Source: Metallyticus violacea
Taxonomy: Eukaryota; Arthropoda; Insecta; Mantodea; Metallyticidae
NCBI GenBank assembly: GCA_030762175.1
Contig: CM060841.1
Span: 8,060,501 to 8,124,500 of the forward strand
Direction of reading: 5' to 3'
DNA length: 64,000 bases
In this document: positions 35,384 through 47,841 of the stretch, in pieces
Layout of the letters: each line of letters opens with the position of its first letter
Numbering within the stretch: the stretch's first letter is position 1
Notes under the pieces: generated by a model
The model's input: only the letters and a program-made list of their open reading frames with translations
What the model was told of the DNA's origin: nothing
Database searches by the model: none
Made by a program: the position numbers and the translations under genes

Positions 35384-37337
35384 GTAGAGGATTAGACAGG
35401 TTTAGATGTGAGTACCGCTACTTCTTAGCACTAGGTCCTGGGTTCGTATTCTCACGAGCAAGAATGGTTGCTTCTAAACCCGATTAAAACTCATTATACT
35501 ATATGTATTTTCTCCTGGAGGTACTGTGACGTTTGTTTACAACCAGTAAGAGAAATAATACATTTTGGAGCCACAAGTTGCCTGTGTAAAACTTTTTGTC
35601 GCAGCTTCCGCGATTATTCCTTTATTCATTAATGTTTATTTTCGTCGCAAATAAAACGTTTATGTTTTTAAGAAATGCAACTGAGGCGCGTTAATAAAAC
35701 ACAGGATGTAATTTAGTGCGCTAAGGATCCTGTGCAAAATGCATCTCAGTGTTAGCCAACTATGTCTGATGACTTCCGCGCGAAATACTGTGTCTCAACC
35801 TGCACTGTCAGTTCAAGACTGGGAGTTGGTATTTTCCACTTGAGGCTTAAAGAAAGAAATGTAGAATATTTTGTACTGATTTAATTGTGTGTAATAGTTT
35901 GACTTTTTATTCAAACCAGAAAATCGTGTCATTTTTATACTGCTATCAATAAAACATATGGTGGAGGGAACCGTTTTACTTTTGTTATTCGAATGTAAAA
36001 GATGCTACAATTATTGATGTAAAAATTCCCAAAATTTCCCGTTAAATGTAAGAAAATAAAATTACAGGAGAAATTAAATATAATAAACTTCATTGTTTTT
36101 TTCAATTCAATCCCCGGTAGCTATCAGACGAGTAAGGAGAAATGGAGATAGTAAATGTAAGTCGGGGGCAGAGCTAAGTCCTACCCTACTGGTGTGTGTA
36201 GACCTCATATATTTACGCTTATATGAGGAAAAGCGTGTTTAATTTTTTATGATAGCTATTTTGGAACCCAGCCGAGTGCATAAACAGAAAACAAGGGTAG
36301 ATAGTTAACATATTGGGTAATATTATTTTACAATGATGTCACTTTTGCTCACAAAGTAGCTATTCATAGCCCCAATACATCATGTTACTATATCTTCATT
36401 ACCGCATATTATATTGCATTGCGGAGTTTCCTATATGACATTCATAGGTGCTCATTTGGAGATTTTCACAACAAACTTTGATTCGCATTGTCTCAAATTT
36501 TCATAATGGAATTCCTATGTAGTTACTAAACTATCACTACCAAAGTGGAAGTAAAATTAAGAATTAACTGTTGTAGATGTTTCAATACCGTTTGTTAATT
36601 TTCTATAGAGACGAGATTTAGTTTAACTTAACTTAACAGCGAATTCCATTGTTATTGGAGTGCCAAAAACCAATAGCAGCTGTTTTAGAATCCCTCGCCA
36701 TAATTTAAAAATAGGAATTATTAAGACTTTTTCTTTAAGATACAATAAACTGAAAAAATAAAGGCCTGAGTTTTATTTTGCGAAACTGAAGACCAAAGAG
36801 GAAATTGTGATTTTTTATTAGCGAGTCTTGCTGCATGTCGTGTCCTAAAATATCTTGCGATTTTTTATTTTAATGAAAAAAATTAAGGCAAAGGGTGTGA
36901 AAATAATCAGAAATATCAGGAGGGCATTTCATATTTCAGTGGGAGCTGCATGAAAAACTTTTAAGAACATTTTTGTTTTTCAAGGGGGAATAAACAATAA
37001 AATTGCGCGACGACAACTACAACATTATAACAAAGACCGTGGGAGTAAACATAGGCTAATGTTACAATAAAATAATTTCCCAATTTAAAACAATTAAAAT
37101 TATATTTAAGTTGTGGCATTTAGTACAGTAAAGGAGTTAAGGCGTTTACGATTAATTTTCACTTTCACCATAATGTAAAATATATATTGTGTGTATGTGT
37201 GCTAAGAATAGCGGGTGAGTCAACTGCCCCTACTTTTGCAGTTTTATGCAACCCGCAATTATACTCTAACTGAAAACATCCGTCCCTAAGATATCTACAC
37301 AAATTCTGAATATATTTGGTGGCACATCTAGCAAAAT
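35384..37337. other. unassigned A+T-rich sequence
   Basis: No gene or transposon recognised over nearly 2 kb. A degenerate B-box-like string (GGTCCTGGGTTCGTATTC) at about 35432-35449 suggests a very old tRNA-derived SINE head. Confidence 0.5.
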
Positions 37338-37595
37338 TACGGGTCGTTAAGACATGGACTCATGAGCGGGAGGTCTGGCGTTCGAATCCCACCAGGAACG
37401 TCCTCCTTGACTGGGGTTTCTCCAGATTTTGTTCAGTTCTCATATGGCAAATGCCGGGGAGGTACCCTAAACTTAGGCCTGGAACGTTTCCTTCCTTAAA
37501 AATCCTTTCTCAATATATAATTTCGTCTTATGTATCACCAGTGTCCACCGCCTGTGGTGCCTCAGTAGTAAAAACGCGTTTTATACACTATAAAA
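37338..37595 (+). mobile_element. SINE-B copy with damaged A box
   Basis: Plus-strand copy: the head is broken (GGGTCGTTAAGACATGGACT lacks GGCCGAGG), while the B box GGCGTTCGAATCCC, the CAAATGCCGGGGAGGTACCC motif, GGAACGTTTCCTTCCTT, CACCGCCTGTGGTGCCTCAG and the final AACGCGTTTTATACACTAT are present. A SINE-A in the same orientation follows 130 bp downstream. Confidence 0.9.
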
Positions 37596-37727
37596 ATGCC
37601 TGATTCATAGCACATTATGGACTCAACCAAGCTTTTAGATCTTGCTTTGTTTGTATGATATAGACTTTTAAGACAATTTTAATTCTTTGTTGAAGCTTTA
37701 ACGTAATTATTTAAATAATATTAGCTA

Positions 37728-38021
37728 TCTGGTGGTGTAATGGTGACCATACTTGCCTCCTAAACCCAAGATAGCGGGTTCAAACCCGGCCATGATCGAT
37801 GGATTTTTTTTCGCCCGTAAAAATCCTAAGTATGACTTCTTTCGGAAGGGAAGTAAGGCCGTGGGTCCCGTGCCATACATTTACGGCACAAAAAAGAACC
37901 TCAAGTCTGAAAGAAGAGGTCTGTGAGCAAAATTTGTCGCCCGTTTCACACCCTGAGTTGAATGGGACGCTGTTGACCGGAGCTGTTAAGGAGCGTCCAT
38001 AAATAAATCAAATAAAAAAAA
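37728..38021 (+). mobile_element. SINE-A, full-length copy, plus orientation
   Basis: Starts TATCTGGTGGTGTAATGG (A box), with B box GCGGGTTCAAACCC, then body and the 3' end GCGTCCATAAATAAATCAAA followed by an A-run. The head's last segment is changed (CATGATCGA in place of CAGGACCGA). No target-site duplication is clear. It is one of only two SINE-A copies on the plus strand. Confidence 0.93.
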
Positions 38022-39249
38022 TGACTACTCAGTATCCAATAGAGGCGTGCCTCTAATTTGTCATAGCCTATCACGCCAATTTTATTTTTAACTCATTTTT
38101 ACACTGGACCGATTTTATCACAGGTGTTTACTCGGTGGCGTGGTTATGTATACTGTAATGCAAAAGTTTGTAAAATCGTCTGAAAACCCGGAAGCAGCTC
38201 TCAGTAAACGATTCATATGTTTTTGAGTTGTACTTTAGAGAGTAGCACCTTGTGTCCCTTAAACCGCTCTTCTTCTGAATGTTGAACTTTCGTCTATCCA
38301 AAAACGTCAATTAATGACTGGAAAGCGAAGAAAATGGGCATAAAGCGCAACTACCTCTTGGAGGGTGGCCTGTCTTCGGCTCTCACCTGGTATATATCCT
38401 TAGTACATTCCAAAATTAAAGTATTCTTTATTAAAACCGTTGAATATAACGGGCAACTGAAAGGAAAATAATATCTCTTATATAAAACGTTTCTAACCAG
38501 TTCCGTCAACATTCAAATGCTATTCAAATGTTTATTTTACACCCGTTTTCCTAAGCTCTAGATAGGACTGTACTCATGAAAAAATTCGAACTTATGCAAG
38601 ACACTGCACCGCAAACCTGGTCAGTGCTTTATACTGTATGCTTGTTGTTGATTTGCCGTGGCCCATATGGGCGTGGACCATAAATGAATCTGATATATGA
38701 TACTACTCTCATCCCCAATTATGCACCTGGAATGACCATTACTATTACAAACATAGAACAAGCCTATCATTAACAATATAAAATATTTATATATCACTTT
38801 ACTATGTTTGATTTGTTTCTTGTTTAGTTGAAACAAATATTTTTTTTCAACCGAAGAATATGCTTCCTAAAAACTCAATTTTGTTTTCTGGCACAATGTT
38901 AAATGCCTCAATATTACAAAATATCTCGCCTAACACGCACACTAATAGTAGAAATAGAAATAGAACCTACAGCTGTTGAATCTGCTACTGGTGATTCTTC
39001 AAGAAAATATACTTTTCTTACATTAACCTTGTAACTTCTTAGAACAAACGACAGGCGAATTCTTCATAAACAAATTATATATGATATTACCACTACCCTT
39101 TGGAAATATTGTAGTGGACCCCTCAATTTCAGCGAAAACTTTGGACGTCCCAGAAGTCAGTGCCTATGAAAATTAGTAATAAAAATCTAAAAAAATATAT
39201 GATAAAAGACTAAAATACGTAATATTTAATTTTGGTAATAAATGCAGAT
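38022..39249. other. unassigned A+T-rich sequence
   Basis: Nothing recognisable. The small frames at 38128-38310 and 38621-38836 on the minus strand carry no motif. Confidence 0.5.
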
Positions 39250-40519
39250 GGTGCCAAAATGTATACACACTTCAAGCAAAGAAAAAACTGTGTTAACAAA
39301 CAAAACTGAATTCACACAAACAGAAAATGATGAGCACTAATCATCTTAGACTTTTACAGTTACAACAGTTGCTCAAAATGCCCATCTCCGGCGTCGATAC
39401 ACTTCTGAGCACGTTTAACTATGGTCGAGCAACGTTTGCGAAAGTGTCCTCAGCGATTGCAGCACATGCCGTTTCAATTTCTTCCCGAAGTGCTGTCAGT
39501 GTAGCTGGTTTTCTACGGTATGCAATCCTTAAGGGTTCCCCATAGGTCGAAGTCCAACAGAGTTAGATCCGGAGAACGCGGTGGTAACTCAGTCGGACCT
39601 CTTCGTCCTATCCAGTGCCGTGGAAGATTGTCATCAAAGCACGCAGTACATCTCTGTTGGAAATAAAATTCCTCGTTTCCATAGAGTGTATGAATGATGG
39701 GTAAGACGTATGTGTTCAGGCACACTGGGCCAGTTACTGTTCCTTCAAAAAGAATGGTCCAATTAGACCCATAGATGACAACCCACACCAAAGTTAACTC
39801 CAGGTAAATTAACAGCCTTTTCCAAAATAGAATGTGCATTATTTGCACACCAATAGGCATAGCTATGCCGCTTAATAGTTCCGTTTACTTAAATTGTGAC
39901 TCACAAATTTCCCTACGAAGGCCTCATCCTCTTGCACCATGTTCCGAAACCACTCACAGTACTACTGCATTCTCCGATCAGGGTCATCTTCATTTAATGC
40001 ATGTAAAAGTCTTGGGATGAAAACTTTCAACTTTGTTGTTTTAATAATACAACGTACATGGTTCTGCTAATCCCAGTCTCACGTGCACATTGCTTTGTAG
40101 ATTTCCGCGGCGAGTGCTCAAAACGTTCCAAAACCATAACCGTGGACGTGAGGCTTTTTGCTGTACGAGGTCTTCCAGATCTGCTCTTGTGAACTTCGCA
40201 TACGGTACCATGAGTCTCAAATTTGTCTCGAATACGTGCAATTGTTACTTGCGTTGGCGGTTCTGTTCTGTACACACGTCTCCATTGCCTTTGAACTTCA
40301 ATAACATTCTCTGTTTTCCAATACCACTTCAAAATTGCTTTCCGCTGTTCAAACGATAATATTGGTTCTATTTTGTTGTAGCAACGCTATCATAACGTAA
40401 TGTGAGTCACATCTGTTTACAGAACATCATACTACACGTTACTGTTGTTTTTTTTGTCCAACTTTGAAATATATTAAATAGATATCTAGTTTAAAACTGT
40501 GCATATATTTTTGGCACCC
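39250..40519 (-). mobile_element. Family T Tc1/mariner-like element, full-length reference copy
   Basis: Ends are inverted repeats: GGTGCCAAAATGTATACACA at the left, and TGCATATATTTTTGGCACC at the right. The length of about 1.27 kb and a single transposase gene on the minus strand are normal for Tc1/mariner elements. Flanking TA dinucleotides are no longer evident. The leader lacks the ~97-bp duplication found in the copies at 9.9 and 26.7 kb. Confidence 0.92.
39500..40372 (-). pseudogene. Family T transposase pseudogene
   Basis: The N-terminus reads LSFEQRKAILKWYWKTENV then IEVQRQWRRVYRTEPPTQVT with IARIRDKFETHGTV, a helix-turn-helix DNA-binding domain, then SGRPRTAKS and CARETGISRTM. A frameshift follows near 40030. 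The core resumes at 39860: LFEGTVTGPVCLNTYVLP, HTLYGNEEFYFQQRCTACFD, LPRHWIGRRGPTELPPRSPD and LLDFDLWGTLKD. The FQQDGAP motif that should hold the second catalytic Asp reads FQQRCTA, so that residue is lost; the third Asp (SPD) remains. The family cuts and pastes DNA at TA. This copy cannot be active. Confidence 0.88.
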
Positions 40520-40568
40520 TCGGTGTAATAAACTGAAACATAAAGCTATAATATTTCAAATCTTTTTT

Positions 40569-40846
40569 TGAATAGTGTTTAACGCCCGTTTTTACTGCTG
40601 ATGCACCCACAGGCGGTGGACACTCATAATACATGAAATGAAATGATATATTGGGAAAGGATATTTTTTAAGGAAGGAAGCGTTCCAGGCATAAGTTTAG
40701 GGTACCTCCTCGGCATTTGCCAGTTATGAGGACTGAGGAAAAACCTGGAAAAAAACCCAGTCAGGGAGGACGGTCCTGGCTGGATTCGAACCTCAGACCT
40801 GCCGCTCACGAGTCCGCGGCTTAACGACCTCGGCTTCTCTTGGCGG
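40569..40846 (-). mobile_element. SINE-B, full-length copy
   Basis: Minus-strand copy from CCGCCAAGAGAAGCCGAGG through GCGGACTCGTGAGCGG and B box GAGGTTCGAATCC to AACGGGCGTTAAACACTATT. The flanks TTTCAAATCT and TTTCAAAGCT look like a 10-bp target-site duplication with one change. It sits 50 bp from the end of the Family T element. Confidence 0.93.
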
Positions 40847-41999
40847 TTTTCAAAGCTAATTTCCTAGTTCGCTGAGGTTTATGTTTTATGAACAAAAGCA
40901 ATGGATAATTTGTATACGTAATAAGTAACATTAGGACCTGGCTTGTTAAACAAGTAAAGCTAGTAATTATAATATTTGCATAAAGCATGCAAATGCTCGA
41001 GCATAATAATGCCGCATGAAGAATATTAAAACTAACTGGAGTGTTCTGTTATTAAATTTAGTATTTAAAGCACCGAGAGAAAAGTACTACTTTCAGTCTT
41101 ATCGATTAAAACTGCAACTGGGAGTACTTGACAAGTTTCGTAAAGAGCTCTGTTGCGAAGTTTCGAGAAACTTCCTTTAGTGCAATTCGGAGGAGATATC
41201 TGCGACAGAGACGATGCTCGAAATGAGGTCTGTTTCCTACGAAAAGGAATTCAAAGTGAAATAGTGTAAGTGCAATTTATCTTAAAATGGTTTGTTGAAT
41301 GTAACGCAAGAAGCCCCAATATGGATCGAGAGAGAGAGAGATTCAGTCGTGGTGTATGTCTAAACCTTTCTTAACTAAATGAGCTGCCTACAAGGTTCCG
41401 TTCTCTTTGAGAAGTAGAAACATTTTGTCTGACGCGTATGTATCAGGAAAGCGAGAGAATGGCAGTGAATCCAATAACTGATATGCATAATTTTAGTTTA
41501 CGATTATAATGTTAGCTGCACTATCTGATACCTATAATAACATGAAAATGTTTTCAGAAACTGTAGTGTTACCTTTGTCAAACTAGAAAATAAACATAGT
41601 GAAAATAACTTGTACCTACTGCTAATAAATTAAAAAAAGTTTTCGTTCCCTAATCACCTACGCCAGTGTAGCCCAACAGATGACCACCGGCCACCAGATT
41701 TGACTTGAGGAGCTCTTCTCTCTTGCCTTCCAAGAGTAATGTGTTACTTTCCTTAAAACCCACTTTTATAATCAAATGTATCTCCGTAAAAGATAAAGAT
41801 AAATAAACTGTGTCCCTTAAGGGCAAAGATCTCCTAACAAGTAGGGAAAGACCGCTTTTGCTAACGTGGTGAGCTATTCCTCGCTAGTTGTTCGTATGCT
41901 GTTTAAGACACTCTTTGGTTACTCCATTTCTCACTGCACCAGTTGCTTCTCGAGAGATTTCCATTTTTCTCTTCCTCTTGCTACTCTAGACCAATCTGG
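40847..41999. other. unassigned sequence
   Basis: No gene recognised. A short (GA)n lies at about 41329-41342. Confidence 0.45.
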
Positions 42000-42130
42000 A
42001 CATGCATGTTTAGGGGAAAAAGGACACAAGGCAGACCCAGAAGAAGATGGACAGACCTCTTCAAGGAACATGATCAAATTGAAATGAGCGAGAAAGAGAA
42101 AGATTGGCGACTCAGATCAAATCTCTTCCA
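42000..42130 (+). pseudogene. LINE remnant: extreme C-terminus of a reverse transcriptase protein
   Basis: The frame opening at 41943 reads CMFRGKRTQGRPRRRWTDLF then KEHDQIEMSEKEKDWRLR. The G-K-R-x-x-G-R-P-R-x-R-W-x-D motif followed by a short charged tail is the hallmark ending of many insect RTE/other non-LTR retrotransposon proteins. Nothing upstream of about 42000 is recognisable, so this is a short 5'-truncated or eroded piece. Confidence 0.55.
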
Positions 42131-42466
42131 TCGTCCATTCTGGCTGCACTATTTCCGATTCTAAGAAAAACGTGGAACTTTCTGTTCTATAAACAACAAA
42201 GCACCCTCAGTGCAAGGTCATTGGCATTAAGGCCAATACCCGCAGAAGGAGAAAACTTGATAATTTATAGCCGGAGTATGTGTTAAACATATTTTCAACT
42301 TCTTTCTTTGTGCTTCGGTTCTTTAGCACGTGACAATCACGAGTTAGCAGAGCATGTGAGAGCAAAACGTGTTACAGTTGGCTCCTTCTGCAATAAACAT
42401 TAGTTTAAATGCTTCAAGAAAATATGTATATGCAATATAATTCAGTGATTGCATTTTAGTAACTGT

Positions 42467-42500
<34 letters not shown>

Positions 42501-43849
42501 AATTAAAATCTCAAGAATGGCTCTTGAAGATTGTTGGAAAAAATTGCTGAAACTGAAAAACAGTTGGACTACACTGATTTCAGCTAGACTTTTTAACATG
42601 AGTTATGAGGAAACTATAGTATGTTAGTTTGTAGATATGCGTTTGTGACAAGAGTGTTTTATATCTTATATCTTTAACTATTCTATGCTTTACCATATGG
42701 GGGATGAACAAATAAACAAATAATGCATAATAAATAAAAGAAAGTGTCCTGTAACCGCTTTATTCCCTCTAGTATTTATTGACGTGCAGTTAATGCTGTT
42801 ATAGACATTCTTGAAGGGAAAACATTGTTGCGCGTATATCCTATTGGCAGCCTCTTCGTAGAATAAGATCACTCGTCAAGAATCAATGCCAGAAGGTCTT
42901 ATAAGAGGTTATGTAGAAACCTTGTGACATAAAGAAGACCTTGTACAAGGCAGGAGATGGCCCACACTCATTCATTTTTCACGTTTAATCCTCTCCCCCT
43001 GTCGTAAAACATGAGAACTGTTAAGTCAGTTTTCTAGCACCACTGCTGAAGTGTTCAAGAGCAGCCATCTTTTGGAAAGAAAGTAATGAAAAGCCGGAGA
43101 TCGTAAGAACCGGGAATTCGACCTAGTTATATTATGATGACGGTCATTTGGTGATAATAACTGAAAAAGGGAGAGGGAGGGAATTGGAGCACGGAACTAC
43201 GACACAATGGAGGAAGACAAGTGAGAGAAGGCTGCGGTAGGCAACTATGTCGAGCACAAAGACAACGAGAAAGAGAAATGGGTCATGGAGAAGGAGAAGG
43301 GGTTGTGGAGTTTATAGCAGAGAAACGGGAAGGGGGGATCGCAGCAAAAGTAACGTTTTGAACAGAAAGAAATCTTTCCTTTCCCTGCTACCGTCTTTTG
43401 AGCCACGTAAGCATTTATACGGAGAGGTCTTCAGTAATGTCCCCATCCACTATTCCATTTTCATTTTCCCCACCCTTCTTCTGAACATCGATATTCGTAC
43501 AGTGTGAGAGGGAAGGAGGCAAGACGAATCATATAAAAGGGGAAGGGTCACTGTGTTTTACTCTGTAATCATACGGTGACCGCTTGACAGAGGGCCATGC
43601 AGTTTTTTGAGCTTATTAGAAAGTGTTGGGTCTCAAGCCACGTAAACACTGTGTGTTCTCGACTAGAGCTCTATGTTAAATAGCTGTTGTGGTTTTAGAG
43701 GTATGAATACTAGCCAGTTAATAATATGCAGGAAAATATCTCCAAAATATATGTTACTTAACATGTGGGGAAACTCTGAATTGACAGAGTACTTAAAAAC
43801 AAGCAAAAAAAAAGATCATGTAAACATATGATGAATTTCTTTTAGTATT
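42131..43849. other. unassigned sequence with one microsatellite
   Basis: No gene recognised. 43150-43350 is purine-rich on the plus strand and contains a charged 86-codon frame without a motif. Confidence 0.5.
42469..42499. repeat. (AAT)n microsatellite
   Basis: About 10 AAT units. Confidence 0.93.
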
Positions 43850-44129
43850 TTAGTTACAGTCATTCTCTCCATATTCCAAAGCCTGCCTTCCTAGTTCAGT
43901 GTACTGGCGAAAAATAGGCCCAGAACACACAATTACCGTTAAATTATCCCATATGTAGATATCCACTGTTCTGAAGCCAGGAGAGTGGCAGACCAGGATT
44001 CTTACGACTTTGCCTATATAAATGAGGTAGCGCCCCATCATGCACGCACCACATACAGAATGTAAACTTTAGTGAAACTTTTTTCGGCACGTCCGTTAGA
44101 AAGCCACAGCAGGCGTATGCTGCTGTCAA
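43850..44129 (-). pseudogene. decayed C-terminal half of a mariner/Tc1-like transposase
   Basis: Two overlapping minus-strand frames give FLTDVPKKVSLKFTFCMWCV then HDGALPHLYRQS, matching the MWF.HDGAP.H motif with the second catalytic Asp. HSPGFRTVDIYIWDNL follows, matching RSPD.NPLDF.LWG.L with the third Asp changed to Gly, and then FRQYTELGRQALEYGENDC as the usual C-terminal VR.SL.RRA..C.E..G segment. A frameshift lies between them. It is the same broad type as the 7.5 kb remnant. No ends were found. Confidence 0.6.
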
Positions 44130-45082
44130 TATGCCAGATAAAATGAAATGACCTAATGTGTCACCAGTTACTCCAATTCATGTTTCTAAAACTTCAAAGC
44201 TTTTCATCAGCCCATGCACGAATACAGTGAAAGTACTGCATTTCATTCTATGACAACTCATGGATGATAGGGGGCCATGACTGCAAACCACAACACAGCA
44301 CCAATTTGAATAGATCGAAAACACCCATACCTGTAGCTTGTTTGTTACTACACCACAAAATAATGGTAGCTAAAATGCTAAGGTAAATTAACCCATTTAT
44401 TGCTCATTTTCAGGTGTTCTCTCAATTCCCCAGAAGTTTGCCATGAAGTAAATAGCATTCGGTGTACACTCATTCCCAGAATTGAAGATGTATTGCGTAC
44501 TAAAATAAAAGGAATTAATTATTAACGTTTCTCTATATTGATGTCATTGTAACATTTTAAAAACATTGCAACATTTATGTGTTTATTGAATATATGGTTC
44601 AGCGAAAATTATTAGCAATCAGGTTTCTATGTTTAAATTCACAAACTGAACCGCAGTGTGTTAGTATTTGCCCCGATTAGTGCCTTAGCTTTGATAAAAG
44701 CAGCCTGTTTCCTAGACATACATTTAATGAAGGAGGACTATTTTGCCACTTTCCTTCCATCTTCACACCAAAGGTATTATATAGGGGTTAACTTGTTGTC
44801 AATATCATTTAAAATTGTCACAATGGTTCAAATCACACTTTTGTGCATTTTTTCACATTTGTATTTGTTGCAGTTTAAAAAATTGTAAACACCTACACCA
44901 GAATGCGATATATAATAAAGTAAACATTAACTGACCCTCCAGAGTTACGAAAATGACAGTCAACAACGTATATCATTTCTTTACCGCAACGTAATTAAGC
45001 CTTATCTTTATTTGCATAAGCACACTTATTTTGCAAACACAGAACTTGATCTTGGAAGTGAAGCATTGCTAGTGAAATACTT
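44130..45082. other. unassigned A+T-rich sequence
   Basis: Nothing recognisable. The 76-codon frame at 44658-44888 has no motif. Confidence 0.5.
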
Positions 45083-45092
45083 TGTACACGAT

Positions 45093-45387
45093 TTTTTTTG
45101 ATTGGTTTATTTATGGACGCTCTTTAACAACTCAGGTCTTCAGCGTCCCATTCAACTCAGGGCGTGAATGGGCGACAAATTTTGCTCAGAGGCCTCTCTT
45201 TCAGGCTTGAGGTTCTTTTTCGTGCCGCAAATATACGACACGGGACCCACGGCTTTACTTCCCTTCCGAAGGAAGCCATATTTAGGATTTTTACACCCGA
45301 AAAAATCCATCAGTCGTGGCCGGGTTCGAACCCGCATTTTGGGTTTAGGAGGCAAGTATGGTAACTACTACACCACCAGGACCGACC
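45093..45387 (-). mobile_element. SINE-A, full-length copy with 10-bp target-site duplication
   Basis: Minus-strand copy with head GGTCCTGGTGGTGTAGTAG, B box GGGTTCGAACCC and the full body. The exact direct repeat TGTACACGAT lies at 45083-45092 and 45388-45397. The perfect repeat and few changes suggest a young insertion. Confidence 0.96.
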
Positions 45388-45397
45388 TGTACACGAT

Positions 45398-46551
45398 GAT
45401 ATTGCTTGGAAACACATGATTAAGCATGCTTCGTTTTAATTTAGTTTTTGTTCTGAATGAATTAGCTAACAGTTGGATGTGAACAAAAGACTATAAGAGT
45501 ATTTGAGCTGAAAGATCAAATGTTTATAGCGCTTGGCTAAGCACCGGGCATTCTGAACTATACGAATCCGTTATCTCTACATAGACTAAAAGCTGGGAAC
45601 CAACAGGTGCCTGAGCGCTGTTCGCTCATAGTGCTTTGTTTCTGTTTTCTGGAGGGGAAAAAAAAAAAAAAACCACGACGTAGAACTTCAATGACTTATT
45701 GTGCAATTCTGTGAACAGCAAAACATTGTAGCGTGTTGCGTTATGTTCACATTATCTTTAATGAGTTCCTACAGTAATGAATAGGGATATTGTGAAGTTT
45801 TAGAATACTAGGTAACTTAGAACAAAGTCTCATATCGAGAAAGGGAAGACTTTCACTTGTTACAGTGATGAAAGTAAATATGGATAAGATATTTGGACTT
45901 ATAAAATTTATGTTTATAGTTTATAAAACACTATCTTCATTCTCTGTTTTCAGTTAGTCATATATGTAACAGTCAGTGAGTTCAACACCACTGAAATATA
46001 AGTATACATTGAAAACCTGACTATAATATTTTATGTATTGTAATTAATAATATATGTATATATCATATGTGTATAATACGGTATAACTTTAACACGTGAA
46101 TTGTATGTCACCGAAAGAGAAACTTTTCTGGTGTTTTGGATTTACGGTATCTCGGAAGCCAAGAAGATCATAAAACTCTGTACGGGAAGAATAAACCCGA
46201 GGGTCGTGTGTGATGCCATTTTAACAAGACTACAGTTGGAAGGTTAATAAACCCGGGGACTTTTAAATTCGTTAGGGCTTCGACAGGTTGTTGCTCAGTT
46301 AGAATTTAAACTAGCCAATGACAACAAACGTTTTAAACTTTCAAATAATAACGAATGGCTCGTGTGGCAGGTGAATGTAAATCAGTCAATGCTAAATGCA
46401 TATTTTGAACTTTTAAACCAAGGCGAGAGACGTGCTCTTATTTGTGTGAATTCCCCGGGTCTCGTCAAGCTAATTTAGTGAATTTGAATGAAGGAAGCGT
46501 TTCTCTGCTGAGGCACGTATTTCGAGACACCCGCAGTTTTTACTCAGCACT
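45398..46551. other. unassigned sequence with an A-run
   Basis: No gene recognised. A run of about 14 A at 45659-45672 follows a G+C-richer stretch (45590-45658) and could be the tail of an unidentified retroposed sequence. Confidence 0.45.
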
Positions 46552-46790
46552 TGAAAGTCTACCCTGACTGGGGCACTAAGCAGTTCTAAGTTCCAGGCGC
46601 CGCGACACGCACGCAGTTTGACGCATTTGTCAGTTTTACACGTTCTAAGATCTACACTCCGCAATACTAATCTTGAAGTCTTGGATTCTGCAGGGACGCG
46701 TTAGCTCATTGTTAAAGTCTACGCGCTGCGAGACACGCATTTCTAAGTTTCACACGCGTCGTGATATATGCTGAGGCATTTATAATAAGT
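46552..46790. repeat. degenerate ~30-bp tandem repeat (minisatellite)
   Basis: Related units start near 46552, 46584, 46643, 46672, 46712 and 46741, with spacings of 29-32 bp or about twice that. The shared core is TTCTAAGTCTACGCGC followed by GCGAGACACGCA, for example TTCTAAGTTCCAGGCGCCGC (46584), TTCTAAGATCTACACTCCGC (46643), TTAAAGTCTACGCGCTGCGA (46712) and TTCTAAGTTTCACACGCG (46741). Units are well diverged and G+C-rich compared with the flanks. No coding role is apparent. Confidence 0.6.
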
Positions 46791-47841
46791 TTTATTTCAT
46801 ACGCAGTTTCCAAATTCAGTTCACATCCGTGGTAGTCACGACAGTTAAATGTATATTTGATGTTGATAAAATGTATCGTACGCAAAACACCAGAAGACGC
46901 GAAAAATCTTGAGCACAATAATAAATTACTCTACATATATTATATCTCATCACATGGTTATTTATACTTTTGGCCTCCTCTTGCAGTCCTGTTGAGTACG
47001 AATCAACGAAATAGCAGAAATTCCCCTGAGAAATTGTTGCCACCGAAGCGTAAACAACAACCCATCAAAACCGCTTCATAATTTAGTCATCAACGTGTGC
47101 CCGCCCGACAAAACAGTTCCATATTGTAGACATCCTTTCGTGTAGTGCTTGTTTACCAGAGTTGAAGCTTTATCCATTAAAAATCTTCCCAACATAAATG
47201 TAATTCTGCACACTAATTCAGAACCAGTTATTGCTTCTTTATCATCATTTGCATCACACACTGGGCTAAATAGATCCTACAACATTGATCTAACCAGTTC
47301 TTTTTCTCTCCAGTTAGTTTGTATTTAAAATTTACTTTTTGGTATCCTAGTATTGTCCATTCTCTCTGAGCTCGTCAATCATTTCATTAACAGAAATGCA
47401 CCAAGGTGATTTTCATATTGAAATGATACATATAAAATAAAATATTTACTAATGTTCGTAAAATTGAAATTGCTTGTTTACAAAAACTTAGATCTTTTTT
47501 AAATTTTCATTACAAATGTATTTGTTTTAGTTGCCATTGTGATGAACCCGATCTGTTAAAACAAAACACTAGAAAAAAGTTTTAAGCACACTACTTTGCT
47601 GACAATGTACATTTTCATCCAATAAAAGCATAAAGATTAGATACAGCAACAACTGAGGTAACTGATACTGCCTGCAGTAGTCTTGAGGAAGGGGGGAAAA
47701 AAGCTAACATGTTATATTATGTAGAATTTATTCATTGCACACCTGAGCAGCATATCAGTTTGGTTGTCTATAAATCTGACCAGTATTTTACATAATTTAT
47801 GTTTATCAGCAGACTATAACAAACATGAGTAACTACTTTTT
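46791..47841. other. unassigned A+T-rich sequence
   Basis: No feature recognised. The small frames on both strands at 46816-47261 have no motif. Confidence 0.5.
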
